NCBI RefSeq assembly: GCF_905163445.1
Contig: NC_053180.1
Span: 16,048,701-16,112,700, forward strand
From: Pararge aegeria
Lineage: Eukaryota; Arthropoda; Insecta; Lepidoptera; Nymphalidae
DNA: 64,000 bases
Direction: 5' to 3'
Below the pieces are notes generated by a model, which did not search any database, was not told where the DNA came from, and saw nothing but the letters and a program-made list of their open reading frames with translations. The translations under genes and the position numbers were made by a program. The number at the start of each line of letters is the position of its first letter. The stretch's first letter is position 1. This document shows, one piece after another, positions 33,060-44,326 of the stretch.

Positions 33060-33290
33060 TTCCGTTGTCTTAGCGAAACGTGCACAGAGAGTACATTACC
33101 GAAGATGTGTTTATTTATTATTCATGTACCAGAAATTGTGATACAAACATAAATATATATGGAGTAAATATATGGAGTAAACAAAGGAAAGCTTATCTCT
33201 ATAAGAGATCTCTTCCAGCTACCCCCAGGATGTGAGTAAGATGATTAATGTAGTGTGGAGTATAAAGATTGAAGAAATTAAAAATTACGC
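33060..33290 (+). repeat. Hammerhead-motif repeat, split by a LINE 3' fragment
   Basis: GCGAAACGTGCACAGAGAGTACATTACCGAAGATGTG and TGTGGAGTATAAAGATTGAAGAAATTA match 60414-60482. They are separated here by about 130 bp that includes, on the minus strand, GGAAGAGATCTCTTATAGAG of the LINE 3' UTR family. The CTGA core upstream is lost. Confidence 0.6.
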
Positions 33291-33397
33291 ATCATAAGAT
33301 AGTGATTGAAGCCGCTTTAGACATTTTAACTTACAGGAGTGTCTTGGTAAAGGGTAGATATTAGTTTCTTTGTTACTTCTGTTGTACAGTAAGCAAC

Positions 33398-33625
33398 TCA
33401 GAAACGGGTAATTGCAGTGCGGGTTGCCTTCATCCCACATAACATATATGATCTACGCTTCATATTTGCTAAGTTAGGGTCACAGCGCAGCTCGGGATGT
33501 TTACGAAGAATAGCAGATAGGACAAAAAGCTGATTATACAGCTTCTCCTGCTTATCACGGAGCAAACTAAACTTCATTGTCATATAGTTAAACTCTAACG
33601 ACAATGACGTGCTACCAAACGGCAA
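33398..33625 (-). CDS. Unrecognised 75-codon open frame
   Basis: A frame with mixed composition (KFSLLRDKQEKLYNQLFVLS, ILRKHPELRCDPNLANMKRR). It lies over a stretch that partly matches 60497-60570 (CTTCTCCTGCTT..CACGGAG), so it may be part of that repeat. No known domain, no ribosome-context or splice evidence. Function unknown; may not be a gene. Confidence 0.15.
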   Translation of the reverse strand: MPFGSTSLSLEFNYMTMKFSLLRDKQEKLYNQLFVLSAILRKHPELRCDPNLANMKRRSYMLCGMKATRTAITRF

Positions 33626-33659
33626 TAAGTTTCGTCACAATTCCGTGTCAAAACCAATT

Positions 33660-33772
33660 CTGTGTATGGGTTTAATGTAGCTGCCCACTAATAGGTCATC
33701 ATCTGATACATCACTCACCAGGTGAGATTTCAGTCAAGAACTGACTTCTAGAACAATAAAAAATAAGTCTTA
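33660..33772 (+). repeat. SINE family B 3' fragment
   Basis: ATGGGTTTAATGTAGCTGCCC...CATCATCTGATACATCACTC, ACCAGGTGAGATTTCAGTCAAG and AACAATAAAAAATAAG. Confidence 0.7.
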
Positions 33773-35387
33773 ATAAACATGTTGCATTATGTTTTACTTA
33801 TTACTACCGATAATACTACGATTTATTTCCTCACATCTTTGCCTCGTAAGCACAGAAAAGGTTGCTATGAATCTTTTATCAAAGAAATAACATAGTGAAG
33901 GGTGCGGTGTTTTTATAACTAACGTTATCTTCCCACATCCAATGATTTCATTTCCTTATCCTATATTTCACGAAGCAGGAAAACTGGCTAATACATTATT
34001 TTATTTGCCTAACTAGCCTTACATTTTGTCAGATAAGCGACTTTGTTTTCTAAAACTTCCTTAGCTTATTTTTAGCTTGTCTTTACTGACTTCTGGGTGT
34101 TATTAATTGGTTCTGCGTAATATTTTTTTAGCTGAACTTTGTTAACCTTATATATTAAGATCATGCCTTAAACTTTTTCACTTATTATCATTTGTATTTT
34201 TTTCTTTATGACGAATGGATTTAAGAGAGATTATATCTTGGAGGAACATTATTCACCTTGTCCGTTCTGCCGTTAATACGTCCGTCCGTTTGTACGTCCG
34301 CGGCATGACTCAGAGGCTCCTAATTTTTAAAGGCTGTAATTTTACATTGGTATATATTTTTAGAATGCCAACACAATATTAATTTTGGTTCAGAAAACCT
34401 TAGGCATTAATGTGGTAATTTTAGTAATTTTCTCTTTTCCATCAGCGAAAAAGTTACCGTCATATCGCTTAAAAATGAATGAACAATAGTGGCACAACTT
34501 GATAAATATACTTAGAATCGGAGTACACTTTACTGATTCTTAGTATATTTCAAGTCTTATAATGTTATATTATTTCATAACGAGTCCTACAATGTACGTT
34601 GCCCCATACACACTTGACCGATTTTCTTAGAAGTTCATCTGTTATATTTTTTAGAAATAGAAAAAAAAATTACTGAGATACTATATAGAATATTTACAAA
34701 ATACACAAATATCACAAAATCATACATCAGATGAACTTTGCTTAATAGATTGTTTATCTTTAATGTAATTTATCTTTTTAGTATAAAAGTTATGTTAAAC
34801 AACTAATTATTCATCTAAAAAGTATGTAAAAAATTTAAGTCAATAAAGTAAGTGAGTTAGCTTAAGGAATTCCATAAATTTACCTTTTTTTGCTTACTAC
34901 ACGTGGCATTTTGCCCACTACACTAATTTTATTGACTGCATATGTCTTAATATTATTTAAACAAGAAAGAACCTACTAGTACAATTGGGCTCACGAAGCG
35001 AGATCTTTTTGTACTTTTAAAAAAATTCTTTCTACGAACAATTTTATTTTATATCACATTGGTTAATACTAGATTGTCGTCTGGGGACATAGAATTTACA
35101 TTCATAAATTGCACTCGTAGATTGGATGTGGTGTGAATATAAATGAATATTTGTTGGAATGATCATAGAAATAGTTGTAGTAGTGTGTCAATAAAAACGA
35201 GTTTTACTAATGTTTAAGACTACCTTATTAATATTCTGTAGATTACTTAGTTGATTTGCTTACCAGTAATTTATTAGTAGCGTGCAGTGTAGCCTAAGTA
35301 GCTCTAAGTTGCTTCAGATTCATCGCTGTTATGTTAGATCTTTAATTAGAAGATTGTGGGATATTAGGTTATCCGACGAAACCATTT
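33773..35387. other. No gene recognised
   Basis: AT-rich. AAGTTCATCTG at 34632 and CAGATGAACTT at 34728 form an 11-bp inverted pair about 95 bp apart, possibly a decayed MITE. Nothing else assigned. Confidence 0.35.
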
Positions 35388-35810
35388 TGACGTGACAACG
35401 TCTTATAATTCGATGGAGCCGGCTGCACGCACTAAAAACATGACGTATGCGGCGTTACCTCGCTCTGAGGCATTCCATTCAAGGCTTGAAGTGCAAGCGA
35501 GAGCGCGGAACGAGCGACAAAGAGGCACAGTCGGCCTCCGCGTTCGACATCTGTCTCTCTCCTACTTGAGTGAGCGATGCGTCCGCGTGGACAGCTTCTA
35601 TACAATAATACATTTACATGTTTTCGGCAAGGATGAAGTGCAGTGAAAAGTGAATGTGGTGTCAATTGTTTATAGCAACGATAATATCTATCAAACAAAT
35701 AAAATTAAAATTTTCTTTTGAAAAATGCAACCATTCCATCAGTATTTTCTTACGACGTTATCACGTTCAACTATCGTCAGTAAGCCGACTTTACAGACAA
35801 CCATTTTTTT
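35388..35810. repeat. 420-bp dispersed repeat, copy 1
   Basis: Starts TTTTGACGTGACAACGTC and ends TTTACAGACAACCATTTTTTT. The copy at 55398-55815 is about 96% identical by eye. GC-rich core (GAGAGCGCGGAACGAGCGAC, GGCCTCCGCGTTCGACATC). Open on both strands in both copies, but no domain is recognisable. Class undetermined; it may be an LTR fragment or a non-autonomous retroposon. Confidence 0.85.
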
Positions 35811-36299
35811 TATATAGTATAGACAAGACCAGGGTGCGTGGGTATAATTACCCACGTGATGTATATGATTACAGATATCCAGAATAACTGTTCTTGAGAC
35901 ATTTGTTTATGCACATATATATATATGCCTTAAAATGAAAACAATTTATCTTAATGGTAAGACCGCAGAAAAAAAAGCTAATTCCATCACATGCAGTGCC
36001 ATGTGCGTGAAAAAAATGTCTGGTATCATAGACGGTTGGGAAATAGCCGCCATCCAGCTTGTTGGTATTAACATTGCTTTATTATCGCATAGTTATTATC
36101 TGAGAATAGGGAATGTGGTCATAGCTCTTCAGATACTCCCTTTTATACGTACAAAAGAAAAGAACATAGCGAACTCTACAATACTCTAAAGCTATTAAAT
36201 AATGATCATTATTTTTTATTTGAAATTATGACGTTTACCTTTTTTTTAAAAAACTTTTTGTTACTTAAATATAAAAGTTATGTATAGCATATGACACGG
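35811..36299. other. No gene accepted
   Basis: The 84-codon frame at 35935-36189 has no family match and no splice signals that define an exon. Confidence 0.3.
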
Positions 36300-36479
36300 A
36301 CTTTTTGTCAGGCATTATTGAGCTCTACAACTTTTATATAGCACTCTCATCGTTAAGGCAGCGTTCGTAAGAAACTTTTTCGTTCGACCGTTTTTTCTCC
36401 GACTTACTTTGCAAATCCAACTACTATAAAACATTCTTCTCAGTTTAAAGGTTAATAATATATAGACTATAACACTCAC

Positions 36480-36603
36480 AATTTATGTGTCTTTATATTG
36501 GTGGAAGATTTTTTTTAAAAAGCGGTTCAGAAGATCCATTACCCCGATAGTGTCACAAATTCACAAACTCACAAACTTTACCTCTATATAATATTAGTGT
36601 AGA
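36480..36603 (-). repeat. Helitron 5'-end fragment
   Basis: The minus strand starts TCTACACTAATATTATATAGAGG then GTTTGTGAGTTTGTG. Same style of end as 24110 and 37836. The 3' end is not identified. Confidence 0.5.
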
Positions 36604-37232
36604 AGCATAGATAAGTATATTAAGCAAGCACCTTATGTTCTGCTAAATACAGATAAATAAGAATTGTTCAACGACTAATTTGGCTTTTACCAAGTTTCAC
36701 AGAGGAAAATAAATTTTTAGTTGTTAGATTATTTTTGTCACGAACAACCGTTATTTGTTATTTTTTGGGGTAATTGGGTTAAGATAATATTATGCTTTTA
36801 GGAAGACACTGAATTAAAATCCGTAAATTAAAAATGCGTTGATGAATATAACATTTTTTTAAAAGTTTTTTAAATATTTTATACATCTCCTAGATTTTTT
36901 TGGCTTGTTTATTTAAGTTATTCTATTTTTAAAAGGAGTAGCTCAAAGCATAGGCCCCTTATTTTTCAATTACTGTTTATGTCATCATGATCATCACTAC
37001 TAGTCTGTCGAAATCCCACAGCTTGACACAGGTTTCATCCATGCCCACCACTGTATGTGTAGCAGGTACCCACCCCGCAGGCCTAATGCGGGTTTGTGGT
37101 CTAACAAACATGCTTTTAAAACCCAATAAAGGCGACATCAGATAATTATTCTTACTCATATTTAAGGATGTATAGTATGTTATAATATATATATGTAATA
37201 GTTTAATATTTTTTGTATTTATTATTAAATAG
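36604..37232. other. No recognisable feature
   Basis: AT-rich. A 60-codon minus frame at 36977-37159 lies in repeat-like sequence (CACTGTATGTGTAGCAGGTACC) and was not accepted. Confidence 0.35.
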
Positions 37233-37836
37233 CGGACTCGCGCGACTTCGTCCGCGAATGAGTCGACTTATAAATAGTCGTATTTGGTCGCGGACTGTTT
37301 TGTAGACCTTTAAAGAAACAACAATTCCGACAATTCCGATATACTTACTACATACTTCCGTCGTTTGGCGTAACGTTTACCGTTCACGCATCGCACGCAT
37401 CAGAATCTCTCAAAAAGTATATTTATTGCAATGTTTTCAACATTTCTCATTAATGATAGTAGGTAGCCATTGGCCGTAGCCTGATGTTATATAGCCATAA
37501 TTGTTACTACCAATCCAAAAAAAAAACCGAAACAGCATTTTCTATTTTCTGAGATTAGCGCGTTCAATAATATAATATCTCAATTATGCCTATCCAAAAA
37601 ACCACAAAATGCGGAAAAAATACCGATGCTATTCCTATTCTGTAGAAGCAGTTTGCTTTTCCGCGATAAAACAAAGCCTATGCCAAACAAAGCCTATGCC
37701 TAAATTTTAGCCAAATCGGTTCACTCATTGTGACGTTAAAGCGTAACAAACATTCTCCCACCTATCGATCCATGCATATATCCATCCATCCATTCATCTA
37801 TTCTCACAAACTTTCGCATCTATAATATTAGTAGGA
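37233..37836 (-). mobile_element. Degraded non-autonomous Helitron
   Basis: The minus strand starts TCCTACTAATATTATAGATGCGAAAG at 37836 and ends CGCGGACGAAGTCGCGCGAGTCCGCTA near 37233. The hairpin is intact but the final CTAG is mutated. Contains a (CATC)n patch at 37785-37800. Confidence 0.7.
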
Positions 37837-37844
37837 TATTACGC

Positions 37845-38310
37845 ATGCATTCGATCGTTGTCCCATATGCCTTGCGACTTGCTGTTATCTGTGAAACATT
37901 ATGTCCTTGATCTCCAAAAATATTCATCAGATCTTCATTAAAATTAGACAATACATGCTTGGTAGTACACACTGTCAAATAAAAAAAGAATTATTAGAAT
38001 CGGTGCAAATTTAACGGAGATATGAAGTAAAGTTGATAAAAAAAATCAGGCCATTTCCCGAAAGAAACTTATCGTTTATCGGGATAAAAAGTATCCTATA
38101 TGTTGACCCGGGATACCAGCTACCCCTATACTAAATTTTATTTAAATCCGTTCAGTAGTTTTCACGTGATGCCCGGACAGACAGCAAGACAGACAGACAA
38201 AAATTAAATAAAAATCTGTTTTGGACTCAGTATCGATTATAAAGCATCCCCCGGTCAAAATTTTCAAAATATATTAAATGTACAGAAATCTTCCAGTTAC
38301 AGTTATATAT
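37845..38310. repeat. Probable transposon-derived sequence
   Basis: TCCGTTCAGTAGTTTTCACGTGATGCCC, GGACAGACAGCAAGACAGACAGACA and GGTCAAAATTTTCAAAATAT are phrases typical of lepidopteran dispersed repeats. Ends not found. Confidence 0.4.
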
Positions 38311-38360
38311 ATTATACACTTAAAATAATATATTAGTTATATATATTATTTTAAGTGTGT
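38311..38360. repeat. AT-rich inverted repeat
   Basis: ATTATACACTTAAAATAATA and TATTATTTTAAGTGTGTAAT face each other with one mismatch and a short loop. Confidence 0.85.
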
Positions 38361-38399
38361 AATCCGGATAAGTATTCATGTGTAATTATTTCTAAGTAT

Positions 38400-38580
38400 G
38401 TATGTGATACTATACACCACACGGCACACCGTTTGGTTTCTCTTGGTTTTGCTAATCCTAAGATTGCCGGGAGGAGATCGCTACCAAGCAATAAGGTCGC
38501 CTTTAAAACCCTACTTTTTAAGTGTCTTCTTTTCATGTACATAATATCTCTTTCTTTTTGTGGTGCATAAATAAATAAGT
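38400..38580 (+). repeat. Non-LTR retrotransposon 3' end
   Basis: CTAATCCTAAGATTGCCGGGAGGAGATCGCTACCAAGCAATAAGGTCGCC, then TTTTTGTGGTGCATAAATAAATAAG. Member of the 3' UTR family seen at 651, 6190 and 62300. Confidence 0.65.
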
Positions 38581-39951
38581 ACCTTCAATAATGAAAAAAT
38601 ACCGTTTAGTTGATTATTATGTTTGAAACACTAGTTTTAAAATATGTGTATAATACATACATAGTAAGAACCGAAGTATAGTTTTTCGGTTTTTTATATG
38701 TATCATATATATATAATAATTTTCAAATCATAATTTCATGAAAAGTAATACTGTAATACTGTACTGTACTGTAATACTTTGTCACTGTTATTTTAAATTA
38801 CAATAAAAACATATATACTTGGCGCCTGTTTGACTAAAGACCCCTTTATGTATTATTCATGTTTCTACTGAAGGGTCGATACTCTATCTCTGCGTAAATT
38901 TGATGCCGGCCTTTGTTACCCCGTCCCTAAAAGACCTTTTGATGAGAATAAAACTTTCTCGTATTATTATCTAATTATTTATTTAATGTTTGTCATATAA
39001 TAAAGTACGAGTTAGTCCTGTTTGAACTTATCCTTATATATGGACCATTAGTGAAACGTACCACGTTCCCAAAAAAACGGGTGCATCCAGGAGTATTTTA
39101 AGAAATACGATGCGTAGATTGCCATGGGCAAAAACTGAACATGCTTTTAAATTTCGCATGACGATCCGTTTCAGAACTTATAATCGATTTTTCTACAATT
39201 TATTAGAATAAAATTTAAATACAGTCATCATTTTACAACTACTCCAGGGAAAATGTAAAAAACTAAGTCGTAAACATAGATATATTTTAAAAATTCTTTT
39301 TTTTTCTGGACCTGTCTCCGTACTTGGTTGGTCTTAACCGTCCATTTGGTTGTTAGTCGTGGGTTAAGGGCCGGTAGGGCCTCCGTCGTGTTTTACAGTC
39401 TTTGGTTGTTGATCGCGTTTGTTTATGGAGCCATATTTTGTATTTTAACACCTTATTAATATAGCTAAATAATTTAATGAGGGAACACATACTAGGAGTT
39501 TCTTAATAAAAATAAATTAGATTCTTATTTTACGTAGCTCTATAAAAAGTTTTTAAGTATCTTTGAAGGCATCAACGAAATTCATATAATTTCTGTATGG
39601 TTCGAATTTCATAAGCCCCATTTCTGAAGCAGGAATACCTGCCTGCCTAGGCATTTCTGAGTAATTTATGATAATATCTACCTACCAATCTCACAGTTAA
39701 TATACTTTATCTGGTTCTGGTGTTTCCCTAATGGACTCATAATGCTTTAGGTAATCGGCTTACGTCCACTGTTTTACGTCGCTCTTAATATTAATTACTA
39801 TATTCCTGATCGTAACTTGTCGTCGATAATGGTGAATTTACGATTCAGTTAATCTTATATTCTAACCCACTGTTTCATTAATAGCCTAATTTCGTCCTTT
39901 GTGTAACGATCTCAGTTCTATCCATAACGTACTGTCAAACATTTTAATAAA
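38581..39951. other. No gene; possible LINE 3' patch near 39295-39425
   Basis: 39300-39425 is GC-richer (GGACCTGTCTCCGTACTTGG, GGGTTAAGGGCCGGTAGGGCC) and may be a LINE 3' UTR. The rest is AT-rich without motifs. Confidence 0.35.
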
Positions 39952-40326
39952 TCTTAGACTAATATTTTAAGCTGACGAGTTTGTTTGTGTGTTTATTTGT
40001 CTACTTGATCTCAGGAACTACTGGTCCGATTTGAAAAATTGTTTCAGTGTTGTATAGCCCACTTATCTAGATAGGCTAAAAGCTATATCACTATTATTAC
40101 GCTTAGATCAATAGGAGCATAGCACCAATGAAGAATGTTTTAAAATTGGCGGTTTGTTTTCCTTTTGCGAGCTCCCGCTACGTGCGCTGCGTAAACGGTT
40201 TAAGTTTCGATATAATCATGTATGACAAAGTTGATTCGCTTTAAAAGTTCTAAAAAAGTCCGCAACATCATATGCCTATCTCTTAAGGTTGACTTATACG
40301 CGGAGAAAGTTGCGAGGGACCGATAG
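39952..40326 (+). mobile_element. Non-autonomous Helitron, decayed
   Basis: Starts TCTTAGACTAATATTTTAAG after an A, has GAGTTTGTTTGTGTG and CAGGAACTACTGGTCCGATTTG, and ends ACGCGGAGAAAGTTGCGAGGGACCGATAG (CTAG mutated to ATAG). The middle (TAATAGG-type CAATAGGAGCATAGC) matches the partial copy at 63680-64000 in reverse. Confidence 0.65.
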
Positions 40327-40637
40327 TTTAAGATAATTTTAATAACACATTGCATTAATAAAAGTAATTTTTAAAGGAGGCAGCATCAGAATTCAGTCTG
40401 CTTTGGTTACAAGGTTATGTCAACTGTTTTTTTATTGTGGTTATAACAAACTGATAGATGTAACAAATGTATTCTAAAGCCAGTCGGATTATAACTTAAA
40501 TACCGCCTGACCAGTAATACTTTATCGAATTAGCTAGTTCGATTCTCGAGTTGCCTACATTAAAGTTATTTCAGAAAGATACTGTTCCGAGTAAATAAAT
40601 CATATAATATTTCAGCCTAACCGAATCAAATATATTT

Positions 40638-40940
40638 AATGTTGATAATTTCTCAAAATTCACACGTCTTTCTACCATTTGCCTTCAGCGCATCCTTAGT
40701 TATTTTGGACATATCACACGGCGCGGAAACGAGAGCATTGAAAAGTTGATAGTGGTTGGAAATGTAGAAGGCAAACGTCCCCGTGGCAGATCTCCAACCC
40801 GGTGGTCAGATCAACTAAGAGAAACTGGTGCCCGTACCTTCTATAACGCAATACAAATGGCCAAAGACAGGACCCGATGGAGAGAGATCTTATATGACAA
40901 GATTACTCGCCATACCAGTGATCACGATCCTCAGTCATGA
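40638..40940 (+). pseudogene. RTE-like non-LTR RT C-terminal end
   Basis: The open frame reads RLSTICLQRILSYFGHITRR, GNESIEKLIVVGNVEGKRPR, GRSPTRWSDQLRE and ends HDPQS with TGA. The pattern R..GH..R......E.L...G.VEG.RPRGR.P.RW.D......W.......HDPQ is the C-terminal region of RTE-like RT proteins. At about 100 codons it is a 5'-truncated copy with an intact tail. It is followed by a GAGA-rich patch and the fold-back repeat. Confidence 0.75.
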
Positions 40941-40994
40941 GGGAGCGACTAAAGAGAGAGAGAATTTCGATCTTATTTTTTCATTTTTATTAGT

Positions 40995-41185
40995 GTTTTT
41001 ACCTACACTTGGAGGAATTATCAATTTTTATAAATTTAAAAGGCATAAAAAAAATTTCGGAACCAATTTCGGAATTTGCGGGCTTAATTGGTGAACGGGC
41101 TCAGGCCGCGATTGCCCGCGAGTCGCAGGTTCAAATCCTGTTGGTTCCGAAAATTTTTATGTGCCTTTTAAATTTATAAAAATTT
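40995..41185 (+). repeat. Fold-back repeat with a tRNA-like loop
   Basis: The arms 41023-41066 and 41141-41185 are near-perfect reverse complements (ending TTTCGGAACCAA / TTGGTTCCGAAA). The 74-nt loop carries CAGGTTCAAATCCTG, a T-arm/B-box-like stem-loop, and GGGCTTAATTGGTGAACGG, loosely A-box-like. The left arm's outer part (ACACTTGGAGGAATTATC) recurs reversed at 9140-9162. It does not fold into a canonical tRNA. Confidence 0.6.
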
Positions 41186-41254
41186 CGATCTTGCTGTGGC
41201 ATTGTTATATTTCTAAATTAAATATAAAAATAAATAAGGTTATTTATTTATTAA

Positions 41255-41370
41255 ACTCTTTATTTGTATACCACAACATTAACATAATATACAAAATATA
41301 ATAAAGACAGAAACATATAAAAATGTAGAATACAAAAGGCGGCCTTATCGCTTAGTAGCGATACGTTACG
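41255..41370 (-). repeat. Non-LTR retrotransposon 3' end
   Basis: ACTCTTTATTTGTATACCACAAC...CAAAAGGCGGCCTTATCGCTTAGTAGCGAT, the same as 4100-4215 on the same strand. Confidence 0.7.
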
Positions 41371-41673
41371 TAATACATTACGTAAGTTACATGACTTAAA
41401 ACCTTTAGTATCACGAAATCTTAATCACTTTTGGATAATCCAGCAATTTTTATCTGAATTGGCTGCTAAGCCGGTTTTCCTTGTTGGTAGTCCACTCCGA
41501 TATCAGATAGACGTGACCCGTCCCTAGAGCCATGTTAGCTTAGTATTCTGGTAAGAAAACATTAGGTATGTACGTGGATATAAGTTGGGTCACGTAAAAA
41601 GAGCAATGACATTTTTACTGAACATTGATTAATTTTTACAATAAAATTGCGTTATCTATTGTGTAATATAGGT

Positions 41674-41800
41674 ACTAGCCGTGGCCCGCGACTTCATAAG
41701 TGGTCCTAGTGGGTTTTTAAAAAATCGGGACGACCTGTTTATTTTAAAGATAATTCTATAAAACTATCTCCATATATGCAACTTTTGCCAAGATTGGCTT
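41674..41800 (-). repeat. Helitron 3'-end fragment
   Basis: The minus strand ends TATGAAGTCGCGGGCCACGGCTAG followed by T. The rest of the element is not clear. Confidence 0.55.
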
Positions 41801-41809
41801 AGCTGTAAA

Positions 41810-41911
41810 CCATATAATTGTACTCTCTTGCTTTGTATTTATATGTCTGTAACTACTTTTTTTTCTTTGGTGTACAATAAAAGTATATTCATTCATTCAT
41901 TCATTCATATA
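41810..41911 (+). repeat. LINE 3' tail with (ATTC)n
   Basis: TGTACTCTCTTGCTTTGTATTTATATG, GTGTACAATAAAAGTATATTC and about five ATTC units. Same ending as 62440-62470. Confidence 0.7.
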
Positions 41912-42984
41912 TTTAAGTACCGCGAGAACGGTTTCCGGGTGTTTCTCGGGGATAAAAAGTAGGTCCCTAACCTAAGTCTGTCAATAATTACAATTTTTAA
42001 AGTCATTATTTAAAGTTATTTATATTATTTAATAGCTATTTATGCAACTGTTTTATAATAATGGGTTTAACAGTATCACAAGAGTGTTTGAATAACTTAT
42101 TACAAAAAGTGGCATACGCGAATTTATCTACGAAACCCGTATAAAAGATTCTGAAACAGTTAGCTTACTGCTTACATTAAAACCGCCCGTCCTAGTAATA
42201 TCATTTAATGAATTATTGAGTATGTTAAATTGAACTAAGTATTAATGCAAGAATTAACTTTTTTTTTAAATATCTGGCAGTGTACTGTCAACAGACAAGC
42301 AAAGTCCATACGCAAAGTCTTTACTTTTATTCTGTTAATGTTTATTTTTATTTTGAGCATCCCCAATGAAATCGAAGTCCCTACTATATAACTTATGTTT
42401 TTTAAAATTCATACGGCACGCGCTTCCTAGTCAAACACGCGTTCGAATGCACTTTTATTGAAATTCATACAGATACTATGAATCGAGTAGTAAGTATTTG
42501 GCTGTCTATTGTGTAAACCCTTTGCACGGATGTTGTCGAAAAAGAAAAAAAGGGCTGTTATGAAATTCAGTTATCATCCGTTTGGATCCTGTTACGGTTA
42601 TAAGAAGGAAAGGTGTGTTAATGTTGGCAATAAACTAACTGCTTAAGAATGTTTTATAGAGGATTGGATAAATAAACTTACCGTTTCAGAATGTTTTATA
42701 GAGTATTGGAGTATATAAAGTTATTTAACACTCATTACGATGTTAATCTAGAGTTTGTTTATTATGAAATGGGACGGAAAATTTAACGTTAGTTCCAACG
42801 ATACACATACAAGAATTTGATCGGAATCGCTATCCATCTGTTTCCGTCTGCATTTAATTTGACCCTTTTGATTGGTATGACAAAACATTCATCGTTGTTG
42901 TTTTAAATCAGAGCTGGATTTATTTGAATAGTTGGACGTTGGATCAACGAAGAATCTATTTTAGCCAGAATATCAGCACTCAAA
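41912..42984. other. No gene recognised
   Basis: AT-rich. GGTTTCCGGGTGTTTCTCGGGGATAAAAAGTAGG at 41930 is Helitron-interior-like. TAGAATGTTTTATAGAGTATTGGA-like sequence is duplicated at about 42648 and 42690. Confidence 0.35.
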
Positions 42985-43166
42985 TTATGGGTACCTACTT
43001 AGATGACTGATGAATATTTTTATGAATAATATAATATACATACAAACACACAGACACTGAAAAACATTCATGTTCATCACACAAACATTTTCCAGTAGTG
43101 GGAATCGAAACCACGGTCTTGGACTCAGAAAGCAGGATCACTGCCCACTGTGCCGAACAGCCGTCT
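42985..43166 (-). repeat. SINE family C copy
   Basis: The minus strand starts GACGGCTGTTCGGCACAGTGGGC, with a diverged B-box GGTTTCGATTCCC, then CTACTGGAAAATGTTTGTG. Confidence 0.8.
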
Positions 43167-43221
43167 ATTGCAGGATGCGTACACAGAATAAATAAAAAGC
43201 AAAACTGCCAAGCAAACAAGC

Positions 43222-43494
43222 TTGTTTTTCACTGTCAGTTGGCTGCAGGTCACATATCGCATAAAAGAGATTAATGAATTTAACCCAACACGCTGTCCCC
43301 ATGCGAAATTGTGGGAGTTATTATGTCATGTTGTTGACAATAAACCGGAAAGACGAGTTATTCGACTTTCGATAAAGGCGAGTGGACTACGTCAAATTCC
43401 TAAAGATCTAAAAAGAATTGAATCTGCCTCCTTGTTATCTATTATATATATAATTAAAACAATATTAAAATTATACAATAATATCCCCAGATAA
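43222..43494 (+). CDS. Unrecognised open frame after an acceptor-like site
   Basis: TTGGCTGCAG at 43240-43249 resembles a splice acceptor. The frame after it (VTYRIKEINEFNPTRCPHAK, LWELLCHVVDNKPERRVIRL, SIKASGLRQIPKDLKRIES) has a balanced amino-acid composition, unlike the AT-driven frames around it, and then becomes Ile-rich. No domain recognised. Could be a host exon, a transposon ORF piece or chance. Confidence 0.2.
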   Translation: MFFTVSWLQVTYRIKEINEFNPTRCPHAKLWELLCHVVDNKPERRVIRLSIKASGLRQIPKDLKRIESASLLSIIYIIKTILKLYNNIPR

Positions 43495-43714
43495 TAATTG
43501 ACAGATGCCCAATCACTTGAAGTAGTTTTGGACGTAGACACTATAAATTTCCTACACCCTACGTATGCAAGTTATAAAAAAATGTACCTTAGAAGATGAC
43601 CGATAGAGAAACAAAGATTTACATTGAATATTTTTCTTTGAACTTTTTTCTTAAGAATATTTAATTCAAATTGAACAATATTAAAATAAAAAACAAAGAA
43701 TATATATTAATTCT

Positions 43715-43760
43715 TACACACATGCGCACACACACAAACACACAGACACACACATACATC
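43715..43760 (+). repeat. CA-rich microsatellite
   Basis: CACACATGCGCACACACACA followed by AACACACAGACACACACATAC. Confidence 0.9.
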
Positions 43761-44024
43761 GTAGATAACGTTTATCACTATGTGGGGCCGCTATATCGAT
43801 TAACTCGCTCTAAAAAACACCACTTTCATGTCTATATTATATATATTTCATAAAAGCCATAAATTATGTCTTCTAACTATACATCACCTAGGCGTAGCGG
43901 CGCGTACATCGATCAATCAAAAGTTTGACTCCTATACTAGAACTACACACTGTCAAATTGGGTATTACGGTAAAATCAAGCCACGGCCAAGTGCAAGTAA
44001 GAATGCCGCATCAAGGGTTATATG

Positions 44025-44326
44025 TTCCTATCAACTCCTTACCGGCCCACTACAGGGCACGGGTATCCTCCCACAATAAGAAAAGATTATGCCAGTCCAC
44101 ACTTGCCCAGTGCAGATTGGTGGACTCCACACGCCTTTGAGAACATTATGGGGAACTCTGAAGCATGCAGATTTCCTCACGATGATTTCCTTCACCGATG
44201 AAGCAAGTGATATTTTAATTGCTTTAAAACGCACATAACTTAGAAAAGTTAGAGGTGCGTGCTGGGATTTGAACTCGCCCCCCGAAAGTGAAGTCGAAGT
44301 CCTTCCCACTGGGCTATCACCGCTTC
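44025..44326 (-). repeat. Full-length SINE family A copy
   Basis: The minus strand starts GAAGCGGTGATAGCCCAGTGGGAAGG (A-box). The B-box region is GAGTTCAAATCCCAGCACGC. Then AAAAGTTATGTGCGTT.., GGAAATCTGCATGC, GGTGGACT and GTAGTGGGCCGGTAAGG. About 300 bp, the most complete family A copy here. Confidence 0.9.

Noticed and set aside
35392..35698. Overlapping ORFs on both strands in the 420-bp repeat (also at 55288-55643)
   Set aside because: Both strands stay open because of GC-rich composition. The frames differ between copies by indels and contain no domain.
41058..41149. Functional tRNA gene inside the fold-back
   Set aside because: The T-arm is acceptable, but the spacing to the D-arm and the anticodon stem-loop are not canonical.
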